From contig JALLLS010000005.1 of assembly GCA_025094145.1 (NCBI GenBank), positions 1-64,000 on the forward strand: 64,000 nucleotides of DNA, given 5' to 3'. This stretch comes from Spinellus fusiger. Its lineage: Eukaryota > Mucoromycota > Mucoromycetes > Mucorales > Phycomycetaceae. Numbering within the stretch: position 1 is the first letter of the stretch; each line of letters starts with the position of its first letter. The notes under the pieces are model-generated. The model saw only the letters and a program-made list of their open reading frames with translations, was not told the origin of the DNA and did not search any database. Positions 24,890 through 35,954 of the stretch are shown one piece after another. The position numbers and the translations under genes are program-made.

Positions 24890-27674
24890 TCAAGTCACAA
24901 GATCCCTCATAAACACTGGCGCCACTGATTTGTCTTGAGGCGACGATGAGTCTTGTTGGTATACAATCTGTTCCATATCATCGTCATCGTCATCGTCATC
25001 AAATATATCATCGTAGTTATCTAGGCTAGCTAAATCTGTGTCTTTCCAGAGAGTATCTACACCCAACCTACTTTCGTTATGAGAGCGACTGTCTGGATCA
25101 AAGTAAAAGGCGTCGTCATCTTCATCGTTCTCCCCATCGTTAGGATGGATCCATGGTTCCATCTCTGCAAGAAGACTATTCTCATTAAAGTCATTTTTCC
25201 AGCTGAGTAGATCATTGGATGAATTTTGGACCCAACGGCCACTTCTAAAGGTAGCATTGGGGTCTGTGGTAGAGCCTTCAGGGATGGGTGGGGATGGGGG
25301 GTTAGGCATGGATGCATAGGTATCTGTGTGGAGATTTGATGAAGTATCAGCAAGGAAGCCAGAAGATCGACGTTGTTTGCCATAACTAGAGCTTATTTCT
25401 CCTAAATCTGCCCATGGACGTAGAAGGGGTTGTAGATATCGGATATAAGAGTCGTAAAGAGTCGGGTGTGGACAGCAGCGAAGGCACTAAAAGATGAATG
25501 GATAAAAAGAGAAAAATAAAGATATAAGAACATAGAATAGAATAGAATAGATAGATAGAGATTTACCTTTGCTACTTTATCAAATCCAGAGAGCATCACT
25601 TCAAGCCGTACTTTCTCTTGCTCGCGTGGAGTGTAGTCTCCTCTATAGGTTGTAGGTGGAGTAGTAATAATAGTGCAAATAAGGCGTAGATGGGTAATCT
25701 ATTGCAGTATTATATATAGATACAAAGTAGATCAGTAAAGAATCAGACAGACAGAGATATATATTCTATTGAATGACATACCAAATGATCAACAACTCCT
25801 TCATCTACCATGACTGAACCTCCTTCGGGTGCATCTGTTCTTGTAGGGTTCATTGATCGTGATGGACTCTCTTGTGCCTTTAACTTGAGTTGACGAAAAG
25901 CGCTTTCAAACTTATAATCCAACACTTGTGCTAAGAAGGTAATAGGTTCAATATGTCGATCCACTGTATATTGAATTTCACGCATCCAAGCTGTATAACG
26001 AGGTGTGGAAGAAGATGCTTCTGTATCATTCTCCAAAATCACTTTCATCATAGCGTGTGGGTCTGTTTTTAATGACATTCGGAAGGGTAAATCTGATTTC
26101 GAGGGCGTGCTTTCACTCTCACCAACATGATCAGAAGGACGGTCCAGTAACAGTCGACGTAGAATATCATAGCCATGCACATAGTCAGAAACAGGGTCTG
26201 TTGGTTTAGTTTGAAGGGTGGTTAATGTACAGAGAATGTTCAAAAATAAGGCCCGAGTGGTAATATCAAGGCCATAAACACCCTTTTGCTTTTGATTAGC
26301 AGGGCCAAATAGGAGATCTCTGATGTGTTCAAGCCCCACAGGATTAGTAAGTACACGACGGGTTCCACTTGGCTATTGATCATTGTATCGTAGTGTATCG
26401 TAGTGTATCGTTTTGTTTTACAGGCCCATAAGAAATCAGAGACATATTCACCCAACACTGTATGGCTATGAGTTACCTCGTGTGTCATGATAGCCTTGAA
26501 GCACTTTGCCAAATGTTGAAGAATCTTATCATCTTGCGGTCTCTTCTTGGGCATTTCTTTCATTTGACGAAAGAGATCAGAAAGGGCTTCATAGCCACCA
26601 AATGATAAGAATTCAGTCGTCCAACTAGTCAACACATATGCAGCAGAGATAAGTTCCCAAGAGAAGATAAGAAAAAAAAAGAAAAGTGTGTAAGATAATT
26701 TACCTTGCCAACACAGTTCTTAAAAATACTCGTAAATCAGCAATCTCACTCTCTTCTAATTCACGTACAGGTGTCTCTTTCAAGAGAAGCACAAAATATT
26801 CGGGAGAACTCTTTTTGCTATGAATGGTTCTATGACTACCTTCTCCCTGTGAATTTGAACCTGTGGATAATAATGTACGATGACCAGAGCCACGTGAAGT
26901 GCCTGTGGATTTTAGAGATGTCGCATTAGAAATAGTCTGGACGGTGTGGGAGGATGGGTCGTCTTTTTCAGGAGAGAAGAATTTTCTGTCACCGATGGAG
27001 TGGTGGCCTCTAGATCGTCGATGAATACCAAGTGTGGCTGCCAAAGAAAAAGAAGAAGAGGAAGAAGAAGATACTGTTGAGTTCTTGTGGAGAAGCATGC
27101 GTGATTTCGAGGACTGCAGGAGGATTGATTTCTGCTCAGTGGACAGTTGAGCAAGATTAGGACGTAGATTAGCAGGAAGAGAGTATTCTTGCAGTAGCAG
27201 CTCAAAAGCCTCATCCACATCGTTTGGATTGAGTTTGGAGGTGTTCTTAGGCAGAGTGCGTGCCATTGAGGAAGTCTGAACAGGTGAAGGAGGTTCCTCA
27301 GTAGCAATAGACTGGTGAATAATGGGATTGTCCAAGCACACTGTGCGTAAGGGGGGAGGAGTGTTTGGGTTGACAGGTCGAGCAGAATGATTGGAGTGCA
27401 TAGAATACATCGAGTCTACTCTCGAGGCAGTTTCCATGTCAGGAAGAGGGGGAGAAGGAGACCGTGATATTGGAACAGAAGTGTTTTCTACTGCTACTGC
27501 TGCAGCACTAGAAGAAGATCCTTCAGAAGGAGCGTCATTTTCGTCTCCACCGGTACGAATCTTTCTTCCGTGCTGGAAAAAGAATCCAGACACTCTATGG
27601 AGTATTTTATTAGGGTTGTTGGCCAGTGCTGAGGAACTAGAAGAAGACGGAGGTGTGTCTGAAGGAGAGCGCAT
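24890..27674 (-). CDS. Formin-type GTPase-binding/FH3 domain protein without FH2
   Basis: Exons 27674-26704, 26624-26477, 26372-25782, 25698-25567 and 25486-24890 give 812 residues. After a Ser-rich disordered N-terminus comes the diaphanous GTPase-binding block (DVDEAFELLLQEYSLPANLR). It continues as YFVLLLKETPVRELEESEIA, SWTTEFLSFGGYEALSDLFR, a GLDITTRALFLNILCTL segment and the armadillo-like FH3 helices. The C-terminus is a short acidic disordered tail (a run of eight Asp from ATCGTC repeats) ending FMRDLVT. The proline-rich FH1 and actin-nucleating FH2 domains are absent and the reading frame ends cleanly. It may be a Rho-binding scaffold or competitor for formin regulation. The ATG at 27674 was chosen because a stop lies 16 codons upstream in frame; an upstream exon is not excluded. 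Confidence 0.85.
24962..24998 (-). repeat. Aspartate-rich trinucleotide tract
   Basis: ATCGTC units encode an Asp run in the acidic C-terminal tail of the FH3 protein; the run is in phase. Confidence 0.75.
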
Positions 27675-28040
27675 ATTCACAGGGCTGAAGATGGAAGATG
27701 AGCCAGGATACTGTTTTTCTTATGCTGTGAGTGCTGTTTTGGAGATATTTCAGTGGGATGTCTACAGATAGAAACAAGGAAAAAGATCAAAGATGAAAAT
27801 CCACACTGAAATAATGGCTTATTCTTGTAAGAGAAGAAGAATAAATGTAAACAAAGACCAGGCGTAGGGTATGGATAAAATGCAGCAGTTTAGATCATCC
27901 GTTGTTATTTCCTTTCCTTTTAGGGATGTTTGTATTCAACTTGTACGTATATTTAGAAAGCTTAGGCCACTTATCTCTTTGGCTATCAGTAGCGGATAAC
28001 CCAATGAATGAAGAATAGAAGATAGAGGAAAGTGATGATC

Positions 28041-28150
28041 GTTGCTATGGTAGCTAACCCCCTCCCTCCCGATCCATAGCAACTCAAACCACACTATCAC
28101 TAGGGAGATAATCCACAGAGCCAAATTGAATGCGTGGTGTCCATAGCAAC
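28041..28150. promoter_or_regulatory. Three copies of an RFX-like 10-mer upstream of the FH3 gene
   Basis: GTTGCTATGG at 28041-28050 and its exact reverse complement CCATAGCAAC at 28074-28083 and 28141-28150 lie 370-480 bp upstream of the FH3-protein start. The sequence matches an RFX/X-box half-site with flank (GTTGCYATGG). The first two form an inverted pair with a 23-bp spacer. Binding by an RFX factor is inference from the consensus. Confidence 0.5.
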
Positions 28151-28495
28151 ACATGAGAGTTATAGTGATAGGTGAATAAAAAGACTGTCTAAAAATAATG
28201 ACTGTGACTGTGTTTCAAATTTTATTGGGATAAGAACCCTTTTTTATTATAGATGCTTTGTGGGTGTGAATAGGGTTTTGTTTTTGTACCAGACAATAGA
28301 TAGGTGAAGTTGGAATGATAAATAGAAAGAGAAAAAGACACCAATAAAAATGATATGCATAATAAGTTGAATAAATTGAACAAATTGAACAAATTGAACA
28401 AATTGAAGAAGAAGAAAAAGCTGTCATCAATGGGGGTTGGGGGAATGGTCAATGAATATGCAGAGAAAAAAGAAAGACAAGCGGAAAGAGTTGAC

Positions 28496-29167
28496 TTAGA
28501 AAGGCCGTTTCTTTTGTAATGACCCCATACGAGACAGACTTTGGAAGACAGAGAATCCCGATAGCAGGCCAGCCATAATATTCTTGGATTCCTGACCAAC
28601 CGTATGCGTGCTATTCTTTGACTCCATATAAGGATCAATGTCAGTGGGGTGTTCGACTGGTGTGACAGGAGAGAGTGTGGAGACAGTGGAGGCAGGTGAA
28701 GAGATCAATTCTTGTGGCACATAGGCAGTATTGATGACTGGCTTGAGATTGAGTTTGCGAGGCTTCTGTCCTTTGCGCTGGGAGTTCTTTTTAAAGGACA
28801 AGGGCGTCTGGTGTGCTTGATGAAATGATTCATAGCCCACATCATTTATTTCAGGAATCAGTGTCAAAGAGGGTGTAGTCATATCAAAAGAATTCCAGAC
28901 ACATTGCAATGTATTTTCAGACTCATATTCATGGACAGTGGGAGGATCAGCTGTAAAGCTAACTCTACGCCCGCAGGAGGGTCTTCTCCGAATAGACGCT
29001 TTACGGTAAGAAGGTTCGCTGGCTTGGAGCATGTCACTAAAGTATTTCTCCAGATGGATGCGTCGTGCCTTTCCATAGGAGCTTGGCCAGGCTGAGGGAT
29101 CAAATGCACTGCTGTGGGTATCAAGAGGACCGAGTGAGTGGGTGACGGGCATTGTTTGGATCTGCAT
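28496..29167 (-). CDS. Small protein with RVxF (PP1-docking-like) motif
   Basis: A single exon of 223 residues with no recognised domain. The clearest feature is GRRVSFTADPPTVHEYE at about residues 67-83: a basic-R-V-S-F core followed by a T-V-H-E-Y block, as in fungal and animal regulatory subunits that dock on protein phosphatase 1. The rest is polar and probably disordered, with two basic patches (RIHLEKYF region, and QRKGQKPRKLNLKP) and a short hydrophobic C-terminal helix-like stretch (IMAGLLSGFSVFQSL). The start follows a run of GGTGGTATGA repeats in the leader. Role as a PP1 regulator is inference from the motif only. Confidence 0.7.
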   Translation of the reverse strand: MQIQTMPVTHSLGPLDTHSSAFDPSAWPSSYGKARRIHLEKYFSDMLQASEPSYRKASIRRRPSCGRRVSFTADPPTVHEYESENTLQCVWNSFDMTTPSLTLIPEINDVGYESFHQAHQTPLSFKKNSQRKGQKPRKLNLKPVINTAYVPQELISSPASTVSTLSPVTPVEHPTDIDPYMESKNSTHTVGQESKNIMAGLLSGFSVFQSLSRMGSLQKKRPF

Positions 29168-29175
29168 TGTGATAT

Positions 29176-29216
29176 GAGGTGGTGATATGAGGTGGTGGTA
29201 TGAGGTGGTGGTATGA
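29176..29216. repeat. Short tandem repeat in the leader of the RVxF gene
   Basis: About three to four copies of a 12-13-bp unit (GAGGTGGTGATAT / GAGGTGGTGGTAT) lie directly upstream of the start codon at 29167, within the probable 5' untranslated region. Confidence 0.7.
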
Positions 29217-31236
29217 ATTCTATGTTAATTGTGGTATAGTAGTGAACAAGAGAGAAAGAGAGAGAAAGAAGAATGCTTTGCCCACATAAACAAACATGAA
29301 AACGGAGACTGAATATGGAATTTGAATCATGAAAGGGAAGTAGCAATAGATTTTAATTTGTTCTTAAAGGTAGACATCTGCTATATTTTTGTGGGTGACA
29401 TTGTCACAAGACTATTGGTGGACACTTATTTGGGATGGTAGTCCGTAGAGTAAGGTGGGTTTTTAGGAAATAGCAAGTCAGTGCGAAAAAGAGCAGTCAA
29501 AAATGCAAGTCAACTACAACAGCCTACTCTTTCAGCAGAGAAACAAGTGGTTTCATCGCCGATAGAAACACAGGTTAGAATAAAGTGAGTAGGGTCATCT
29601 AAAAGTGACCAATCGATTGGAAGCATGGAGAGAGGAAGTACGTTTATTCGTTTATGCATTATCCAGGTAAAGAGCATGGATGCAGTGTCTCTTGGCATTA
29701 TTTGAATGTCACTGTAGACTATACTAAAAAAGTCCAAGTACTGTGGCCCAAGAGTTTGCTCCTCTTTTCATTCTCTTTTTGCATGTGAGGCGGAACTCAT
29801 TCACAGATGCAAGTCTGTCCTTCTCTTTTCCATTAGAAAACTCTAGGGGCTAGGCACCCAAGACAAGGATGCTACACCAAAACTTAAAAATAAAAAAAGT
29901 AGTGTAAGAGTGTATTTTCATCTCGTCAGCACTATTGAATCATGTCTGACACATTATGGAGTGAGATTGAATAGTACTGTCTTGCAAACAAAATTATAGG
30001 TCTACAAAATGAATGAAAACTTTGTTTGTACTCAAGGGTACAATTCACTAACTTATTATGTCATTTCCTACTAGAATAGTGATCTGTATCAACAACTGAT
30101 TCCAATATGCTAATAACCAACGCGACTTTGCTCCTTAAAGTAAACAGGAGTTGAGTGTGTATTGGTGTCCATGTCTTTTTCATTTGCCATTCAGTGTCAA
30201 TCAAGGTAGTGTGCTTCTTGGTAGAAAGAGGAAATAAGAAACAATAAAAAACAATAACAAAAACAATAACAAAATAGAAAGTTCTCAAGGATTCTTGTAC
30301 TCTACAATCAGACTTATACACAACAATGCTATAATGTGTCACAAAAACACGTAAGAAAAAAAAGATATAAAACATGGATAAATGGATAAATGGATAAAGG
30401 GCATAATCTAAAGAAGTGTATGCTTCTTATCCTCCATACCAGCCATAAAAAGGAGAAAAGAAAGGAGATGTCTCTCACTGTTGATGCCCTTGGAACTGCC
30501 AAGGAGAAGATGACCTCGATAGCATTGGTATGCATTTATAAGAGAGAATGTTGCAATGCTGCATACGCATTGTCCGTGTCCATGTAAATATAGCAATCTT
30601 CACTCTCTTTTCTTTTCATAGTGAATACAGAGAATACAATGAGGTTGTGAAACTATGTTTATTTAATTTCAAGTGCCTGACAGGATGAGAATTTTGTGCC
30701 CACCCAATATGTCATTTTTTACTCTTCTTAAAGAGTCATTTTCCTAAGCCTTATTAAAACCCTTCTACTTTACTTCTAACAATGTAATAAACATCCAAGA
30801 TAAATAAATATAGTTTATTATTTAATATGGAAGTTACAATGGAATAACGAGTGACTATATTAACAGAACGTGGAATAGCATGGATTTGAATTTTTGATGA
30901 CCATGAGACAGGTTTTTTTTTCTTCTCATAAGCACGTCTTGCTCTCTCCCATGTGGGTGTAGAGACAGGCATGTCTATGTCTGTCTCTGTTTCTATTGAT
31001 ATCTCTATGGGTACACGTCTAAATATATATTTATATCGATCTGTAGATCAATCTGAATATTGATATAAATAAATATACATCTGTAGGTCTATCTGTATGC
31101 ATGTACATATATTTGTATTTACGTAGGTCTATCCATTGCACTATCTATTTTTATAGTATGTGCCTGTTTCCATACCCATATCTATGCTCATGGCCACGTG
31201 CATGTTTACCTCAATATTCAGACTATGCTAGTACAA
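29217..31236. other. Intergenic region, no gene supported
   Basis: AT-rich, with several open frames under 105 codons on both strands. None has a domain, conserved context or splice structure that supports coding. A 75-codon frame at 29510-29737 (-) was considered and left uncalled. Confidence 0.45.
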
Positions 31237-31403
31237 TGCCTCCAACGCCAATTGACGGGTTTTTTAAGACTACTGAGCGGCCTTCCAAATATTAAAAGAT
31301 GAAAATCACTTCCCCAGTAGAGGGGTCCTTCTATTCTCAATGGACGGTGTTCTATTGCTATTTGTTTATTTGTCTTTTGAACCAAAATATAGTGAGATAA
31401 AGA
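31237..31403 (+). repeat. Left terminal inverted repeat
   Basis: Matches 35788-35954 in inverse orientation with three mismatches. No further similarity was seen inward of 31403. Confidence 0.95.
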
Positions 31404-31559
31404 CGTTCATAAGGATATGGTTTTGAAAATGGTTAATTATATATTTTGTTATGTCTGTAAAAGTAATGGTTTAGATTTAGTCACAGGATTTAGCTCTTCT
31501 CGATCAGACAATAAATTGTAGATTAATTTCAGGGAAGAAGGATATCTGAGCAACTTATT

Positions 31560-31860
31560 AGCTATTTACTTAATGGCTGTGATGGATAACCTGAATAGAA
31601 ATAGATATCATGCTACCACCTTGTCATGAATAAATTACTTTTACACAAGCCTGCTGTTATCAAGAAACTCATTGAGAACAGAGGTTACAAGTGTGAATAT
31701 CTACCGCCTATTCTTTCTAATTTCAAATGAAGAATTTTGATCAAAGGTTAAAGCTAGTATTAAAAGAATCTTCATTACAATTAATAGACCTATTAACATC
31801 TTGTATCATTCAACCCACGCCCAAAGTGATTTTTAATGATCTTCGTGGCTGAATTAGACA
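31560..31860 (+). pseudogene. Mariner-like DDE transposase relic
   Basis: In order: MAVMDNLNRN (near 31574), a VMNKLLLHKPAVIKKL stretch, ENRGYKCEYLPP, then after a frame change NEEF-stop-SKVKASIKRI. These correspond to the family's VMDNAPIHKP, RGYKC-YLPPYSP and NPIE-[EQ]FWSK blocks. The Asp of the second catalytic motif has become Asn (VMN for VMD), the Trp of FW is a stop, and the YSP-LNP linker is scrambled. Only the C-terminal catalytic part is readable. Confidence 0.7.
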
Positions 31861-34667
31861 TTCTATATTCTTTATCTTCCTTGCTGTATTGTCATAAAAG
31901 AAAACATATAAATCTATTTATTTTTATTTTTATTTAAAATCGCCTTTTGAGAAGTTTACACTTTCTTATTAAAAAGAGAATTCATGTTGTTTAATGATGT
32001 ACCCGCTTTTCCTCAGCTGTCTTGATCAGACTAATTACTGCGTCCTTCCACGGGTAACATACTCACTGTTTTAGTCAAGAACTCTTGTAGTGCTGGTCTT
32101 ACAGAAGCTGGTGTTACTATATATGTTCTACGAACGTAAAGATCTTCACTAAACTAAATTGTTGATTCAAAATATTCATGGTTATCTACAAAAACAGTCA
32201 AGGCATTATACTCATCGTTTGAACTCAACATAATCATTGACGTCAAGAAAAGTATTATTGAGAATAATGATATTGGTATTCATAGTCATAATTTCTTCTA
32301 ACTATTTGTCCAATAACGGATTTGAAGAACTATCTATTCAAACTATAAAGAAAAAAAGAAAAAACGGTTAAATATGCATTCTATAAATAAAAGATCTATA
32401 TACTACTGCACCATAATAGTTTCAATAAAGTTAACTTCAACATCTCCATCAAGTCAAAGTCTTTAATTTCACCCCTTTGTTTTCATATGACATTTCTTAT
32501 TTTGCTTGAACTTGCAATAGAGTGACATACTTATCAAGATGGTAAAAACTCAATCTTATTTCAATATTAATTTCTTGAAGTTTTTAGTCTCATCATTCTT
32601 CAATTCTTTGGTCATCATGATCCAGAAGAGAAGAGCCTGAAAATAACATTTAAAGATAATGTGAATCTATTATTTACTACATATATTTGAAAATAAACAC
32701 ATTTACAAACGATAGGTTTTATATCAAGTGATAGAGTTGTTCTAAGATACTATCTTATCTACATTCATCATTTCTTAGAAATTCAGGGACTCATTTTATT
32801 CTATTTTTAACAGTATATTGGCTATTAGTAGCATCAAAACTATTGTCACTGTCTTCTAGTGTGTTGGTCTCCTTAATCTAACAAACTGTGAATTATTTTG
32901 AGTTTATACACAAGAATCAGATGTCTAAATACTCATTCTCTTTCTTACAACACCAAAGGCACTCTCCAGTACTTTTCATTATTATTATGTTCATTGATTC
33001 CTCATATAAATAAATGCTATTGACTGCTATTGATCTTAAGTTCCAGCAAGTCATATAGCTTTTGTTAAAGTCATTGTTTGATATATTTCGCTTCTAGAAT
33101 AAAGTATTTGTTTCATTTGATTATTAATATAAACCAAACCCTGATTTACCTTGTACGAGTTGATTGCATTTATTATGTTTATAGTATTTGACATGTTTAC
33201 TTTTGATAAGGCCTCTAATAGTAAGTTGTGGTATGAATCATTGATTTATACTTCTATACTATTTGATATTCCAGTAAAAATAAAGTAATCAAGAGTGGAT
33301 CCAGCTAATCTACAGACGCAAGTCAAACACTGTGTATGTTTTCACCCTTTGTTTTATATTTATACATTGTGTTTTTGTTTTTGTTTTTCATTTTAAAAAA
33401 GCCTTTTCTATATTCTTTATTGAATAGGCCGACACATTATAATGTGCAGTCTAAAGTAAAGAGCACTAAAATTCATATTTATACTTATTCATATTTGCAG
33501 TTTTTATGCGAACTCAGACTTTCCATGGGTTCTGATAAAAAATGAGAGCGCTTTTTTCCTCCCCTTCTTTCCTACATGTAAAATTGTAACAAAGAAGCGT
33601 GAGTATCATCTTGGCTAGTCATTCAACAATAGATATGTATTTTGTAATCAATCCTCTGATAATACCCTGTCTCGTACACTTCTTCATCAAAGGAGTAGTA
33701 AAGGATAAATAGTTCACACTTTAGATTCAGCTCTATCGTGCAATTGCAGTCTTTCCAACATATTTTTTTTTTATAAATAAATAAAAAGCAATAAAATAGC
33801 ATTATAAGCATTGGTTAATATATTTAACTGTCTATCAACAAATACTCACTCTTATCTATTTCTTTCTATGCCTAACAATCTGCATACTGCAGACGATGAA
33901 CTATGTTTGAATAAGGTATTGTGGTGATAGCAAACATAGGCAACATAAATCTTCTAACGACTATTGTTTCTTTAAACTCCATTCTCCGTCAAGACCAACG
34001 AGTTTTCAAATAGGAACTATTTCTACTAACTTTAATACAGGATACATACATTAATGAGTTAGATTCATTATATACACATACAAAGATTTTCTAGCCTTTA
34101 AGCGATAATATCTCCTTCCTTTTAAGTCACAATAAAACCTCATTTTTTATGGGACTGTGTTTAAAATCAAAAGGTTTGCAAGTATCTGTAATAAAGGGCA
34201 CTGTGGTTATCAACAGGACCACTAGAGAGATGGATCTTTAGTTTTTTGGCCTCTAGCAGGGACGACAAAATAGAATTTGGATACAAAGGCTAGTCTAGGG
34301 AAATCAAAGAAGGTAAATGAACAGGAACACAATATACAATTTGATCACAACGGGTAACTAGGCAACTGTTCTTTAAGGAATTCTTCTCTTTTTAAAATGT
34401 TCTTGTAGTCTGCATTACTTTAGTAGTTCTGATTAAGCAAATGACTTGTGAAATTTCGTTTTGTTCTCTTCTGTTCGGATATTAATACCTGCCAACCACA
34501 CTGTCTGTTGTTCTTCATAACTTCTACCCTCTTTAACTTGTTTGCCTTTATCTGGCATATAAGCCAACAGTTGTGATCTGGTGAGTGTTTGTGTATGTTT
34601 ATTATGTCTGACATGTTAGTCAGTTTCTATTGTATATTCTTTTACTATAATAAACCCAGTGAATCCG

Positions 34668-35250
34668 TTACAAAGGCAAAGGCAAGAAGAAGGTACCAGT
34701 GCAAGGGTAATACGACACACACATAGAGAGTACATTAATACATCTCGAACTAATTATTTTTACTTTTGTTTTATTATTAGAAAAGGGTATTGGCACCTAA
34801 AAGGATTGGAGTATGATCCTACCAAACTGCCATTCGTTGATTATGGTGCAAGAATGAAAGGAAAATATACGATCAAGTTTAAAGGTCATCGTGTTGGTTT
34901 GACGAGAGTGTTATATCAATCATTGAAAAAGAGACAAAAAGATGGAAATCTTCTTGTGGTTGATGTCGATGAGTTCTGAACATAGAGGGTAAGCATAATT
35001 GACCTCTCACTCAATATGAATAGCCCTTCTAACAGTTACTCTGTTTTATTTTTGTTCTCAACATCTACCACACTTATAACACAAATAACCTCACCAAAGT
35101 ATTAGTAAATTTCAACAGTATTTACCCATGCCAAAGTTGTGGAATTGTTTGGAGCAGAGATGTGAATGCATCAAAGAATATCTATACAATTGCAGAAGAG
35201 GTCTTAAAGGGTCTCCATCGACCAGCTCCATTCTGTCGAGAAGAATATAT
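34668..35250 (+). pseudogene. Fanzor-like (TnpB-related) C-terminal relic
   Basis: A basic stretch ending YQCK stops at a GT-AG-like intron (AAG|GTAATA to TTATTAG). The next segment reads GYWHLKGLEYDPTKLPFVD then IKFKGHRVGLTRVLYQSLKK and ends VVDVDEF. The next codons are a stop, Thr, a stop, Arg, where intact relatives have K-T-S-R plus the first zinc-ribbon C-x-x-C. After a degenerate gap the second half of the ribbon and the RuvC-III region reappear in frame at 35129: CQSCGIVWSRDVNASKNI. The D-E-[FY]-x-T-S, C-x-x-C and R-D-x-N-A-x-x-N motifs are the hallmark C-terminus of TnpB/Fanzor nucleases, which are RNA-guided DNA endonucleases when intact. This copy is dead. Confidence 0.72.
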
Positions 35251-35787
35251 ATTCTTATTCGTATTCATATTTTATTATATCGCCACATCGAAGGTAGTTT
35301 CCTCTGGGGTTAAGATATTTACAAGTAAATCTACATAATAATCTTTATTTGTTTAAAAACTAACATTAATACTTCTCAATTTATTTTTGCTCCTTCTCAA
35401 ACGATTCATCATTTTTAAACAATTGTATCTCGACTATTTTCTTTTCTATCCTGAAGATCTTTAGGTGTGTAAAGCAAGGAACTCCATCTCAATGAAATTT
35501 TTGTGAATCTCATGCAGAAGTTGGTATTTTCAGATAAATGGTTTATCTGTTTATGTCATTGTAAATATTAGTCATCAATACCATCGATTTTCCGTATTGT
35601 ATTGTGTAGTGATCGAGAGATGATAGCATTGATAAATTTCTTAAAATATTACCTAGAGTCAACATTCTGTAATTATTGATAATGATGTGAGCCTGTTTGA
35701 CCTTCCTATGATAACCGTATTTTGACTCTTTGAGTGATGTTTCAGGGGTAAAAATTTCAGTCTATTTATTATTATATAAGAAATACC

Positions 35788-35954
35788 TCTTTATCTCAAT
35801 ATGTTTTGGTTCAAAAGACAAATAAACAAATAACAATAGAACACCGTCCATTGAGAATAGAAGGACCCCTCTACTGGGGAAGTGATTTTCATCTTTTAAT
35901 ATTTGGAAGGCCGCTCAGTAGTCTTAAAAAACCCGTCAATTGGCGTTGGAGGCA
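35788..35954 (-). repeat. Right terminal inverted repeat
   Basis: Inverse partner of 31237-31403; 164 of 167 positions agree. Confidence 0.95.

Larger units (their letters stand above)
31237..35954 (+). mobile_element. 4.7-kb DNA transposon with 167-bp terminal inverted repeats, mariner-like transposase relic and Fanzor-like cargo relic
   Basis: The ends are inverted copies: 31237-31403 and 35788-35954 match at 164 of 167 positions when one is reverse-complemented, starting TGCCTCCAACGCCAATTGAC. TA dinucleotides lie one or two bases outside each end, compatible with a Tc1/mariner-type TA insertion with slight end erosion. Near the left end a mariner-like DDE transposase is recognisable but broken. 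Near the right end is the C-terminal part of a Fanzor-like protein, also broken. Both relics are on the plus strand. The middle (about 31900-34600) holds no readable gene. The near-identity of the ends against heavy internal decay suggests the copy was moved in trans, or the ends were homogenised, after its genes died. Confidence 0.8.

Noticed and set aside
29510..29737. 75-codon minus-strand frame
   Set aside because: No similarity, splice context or promoter; treated as chance.
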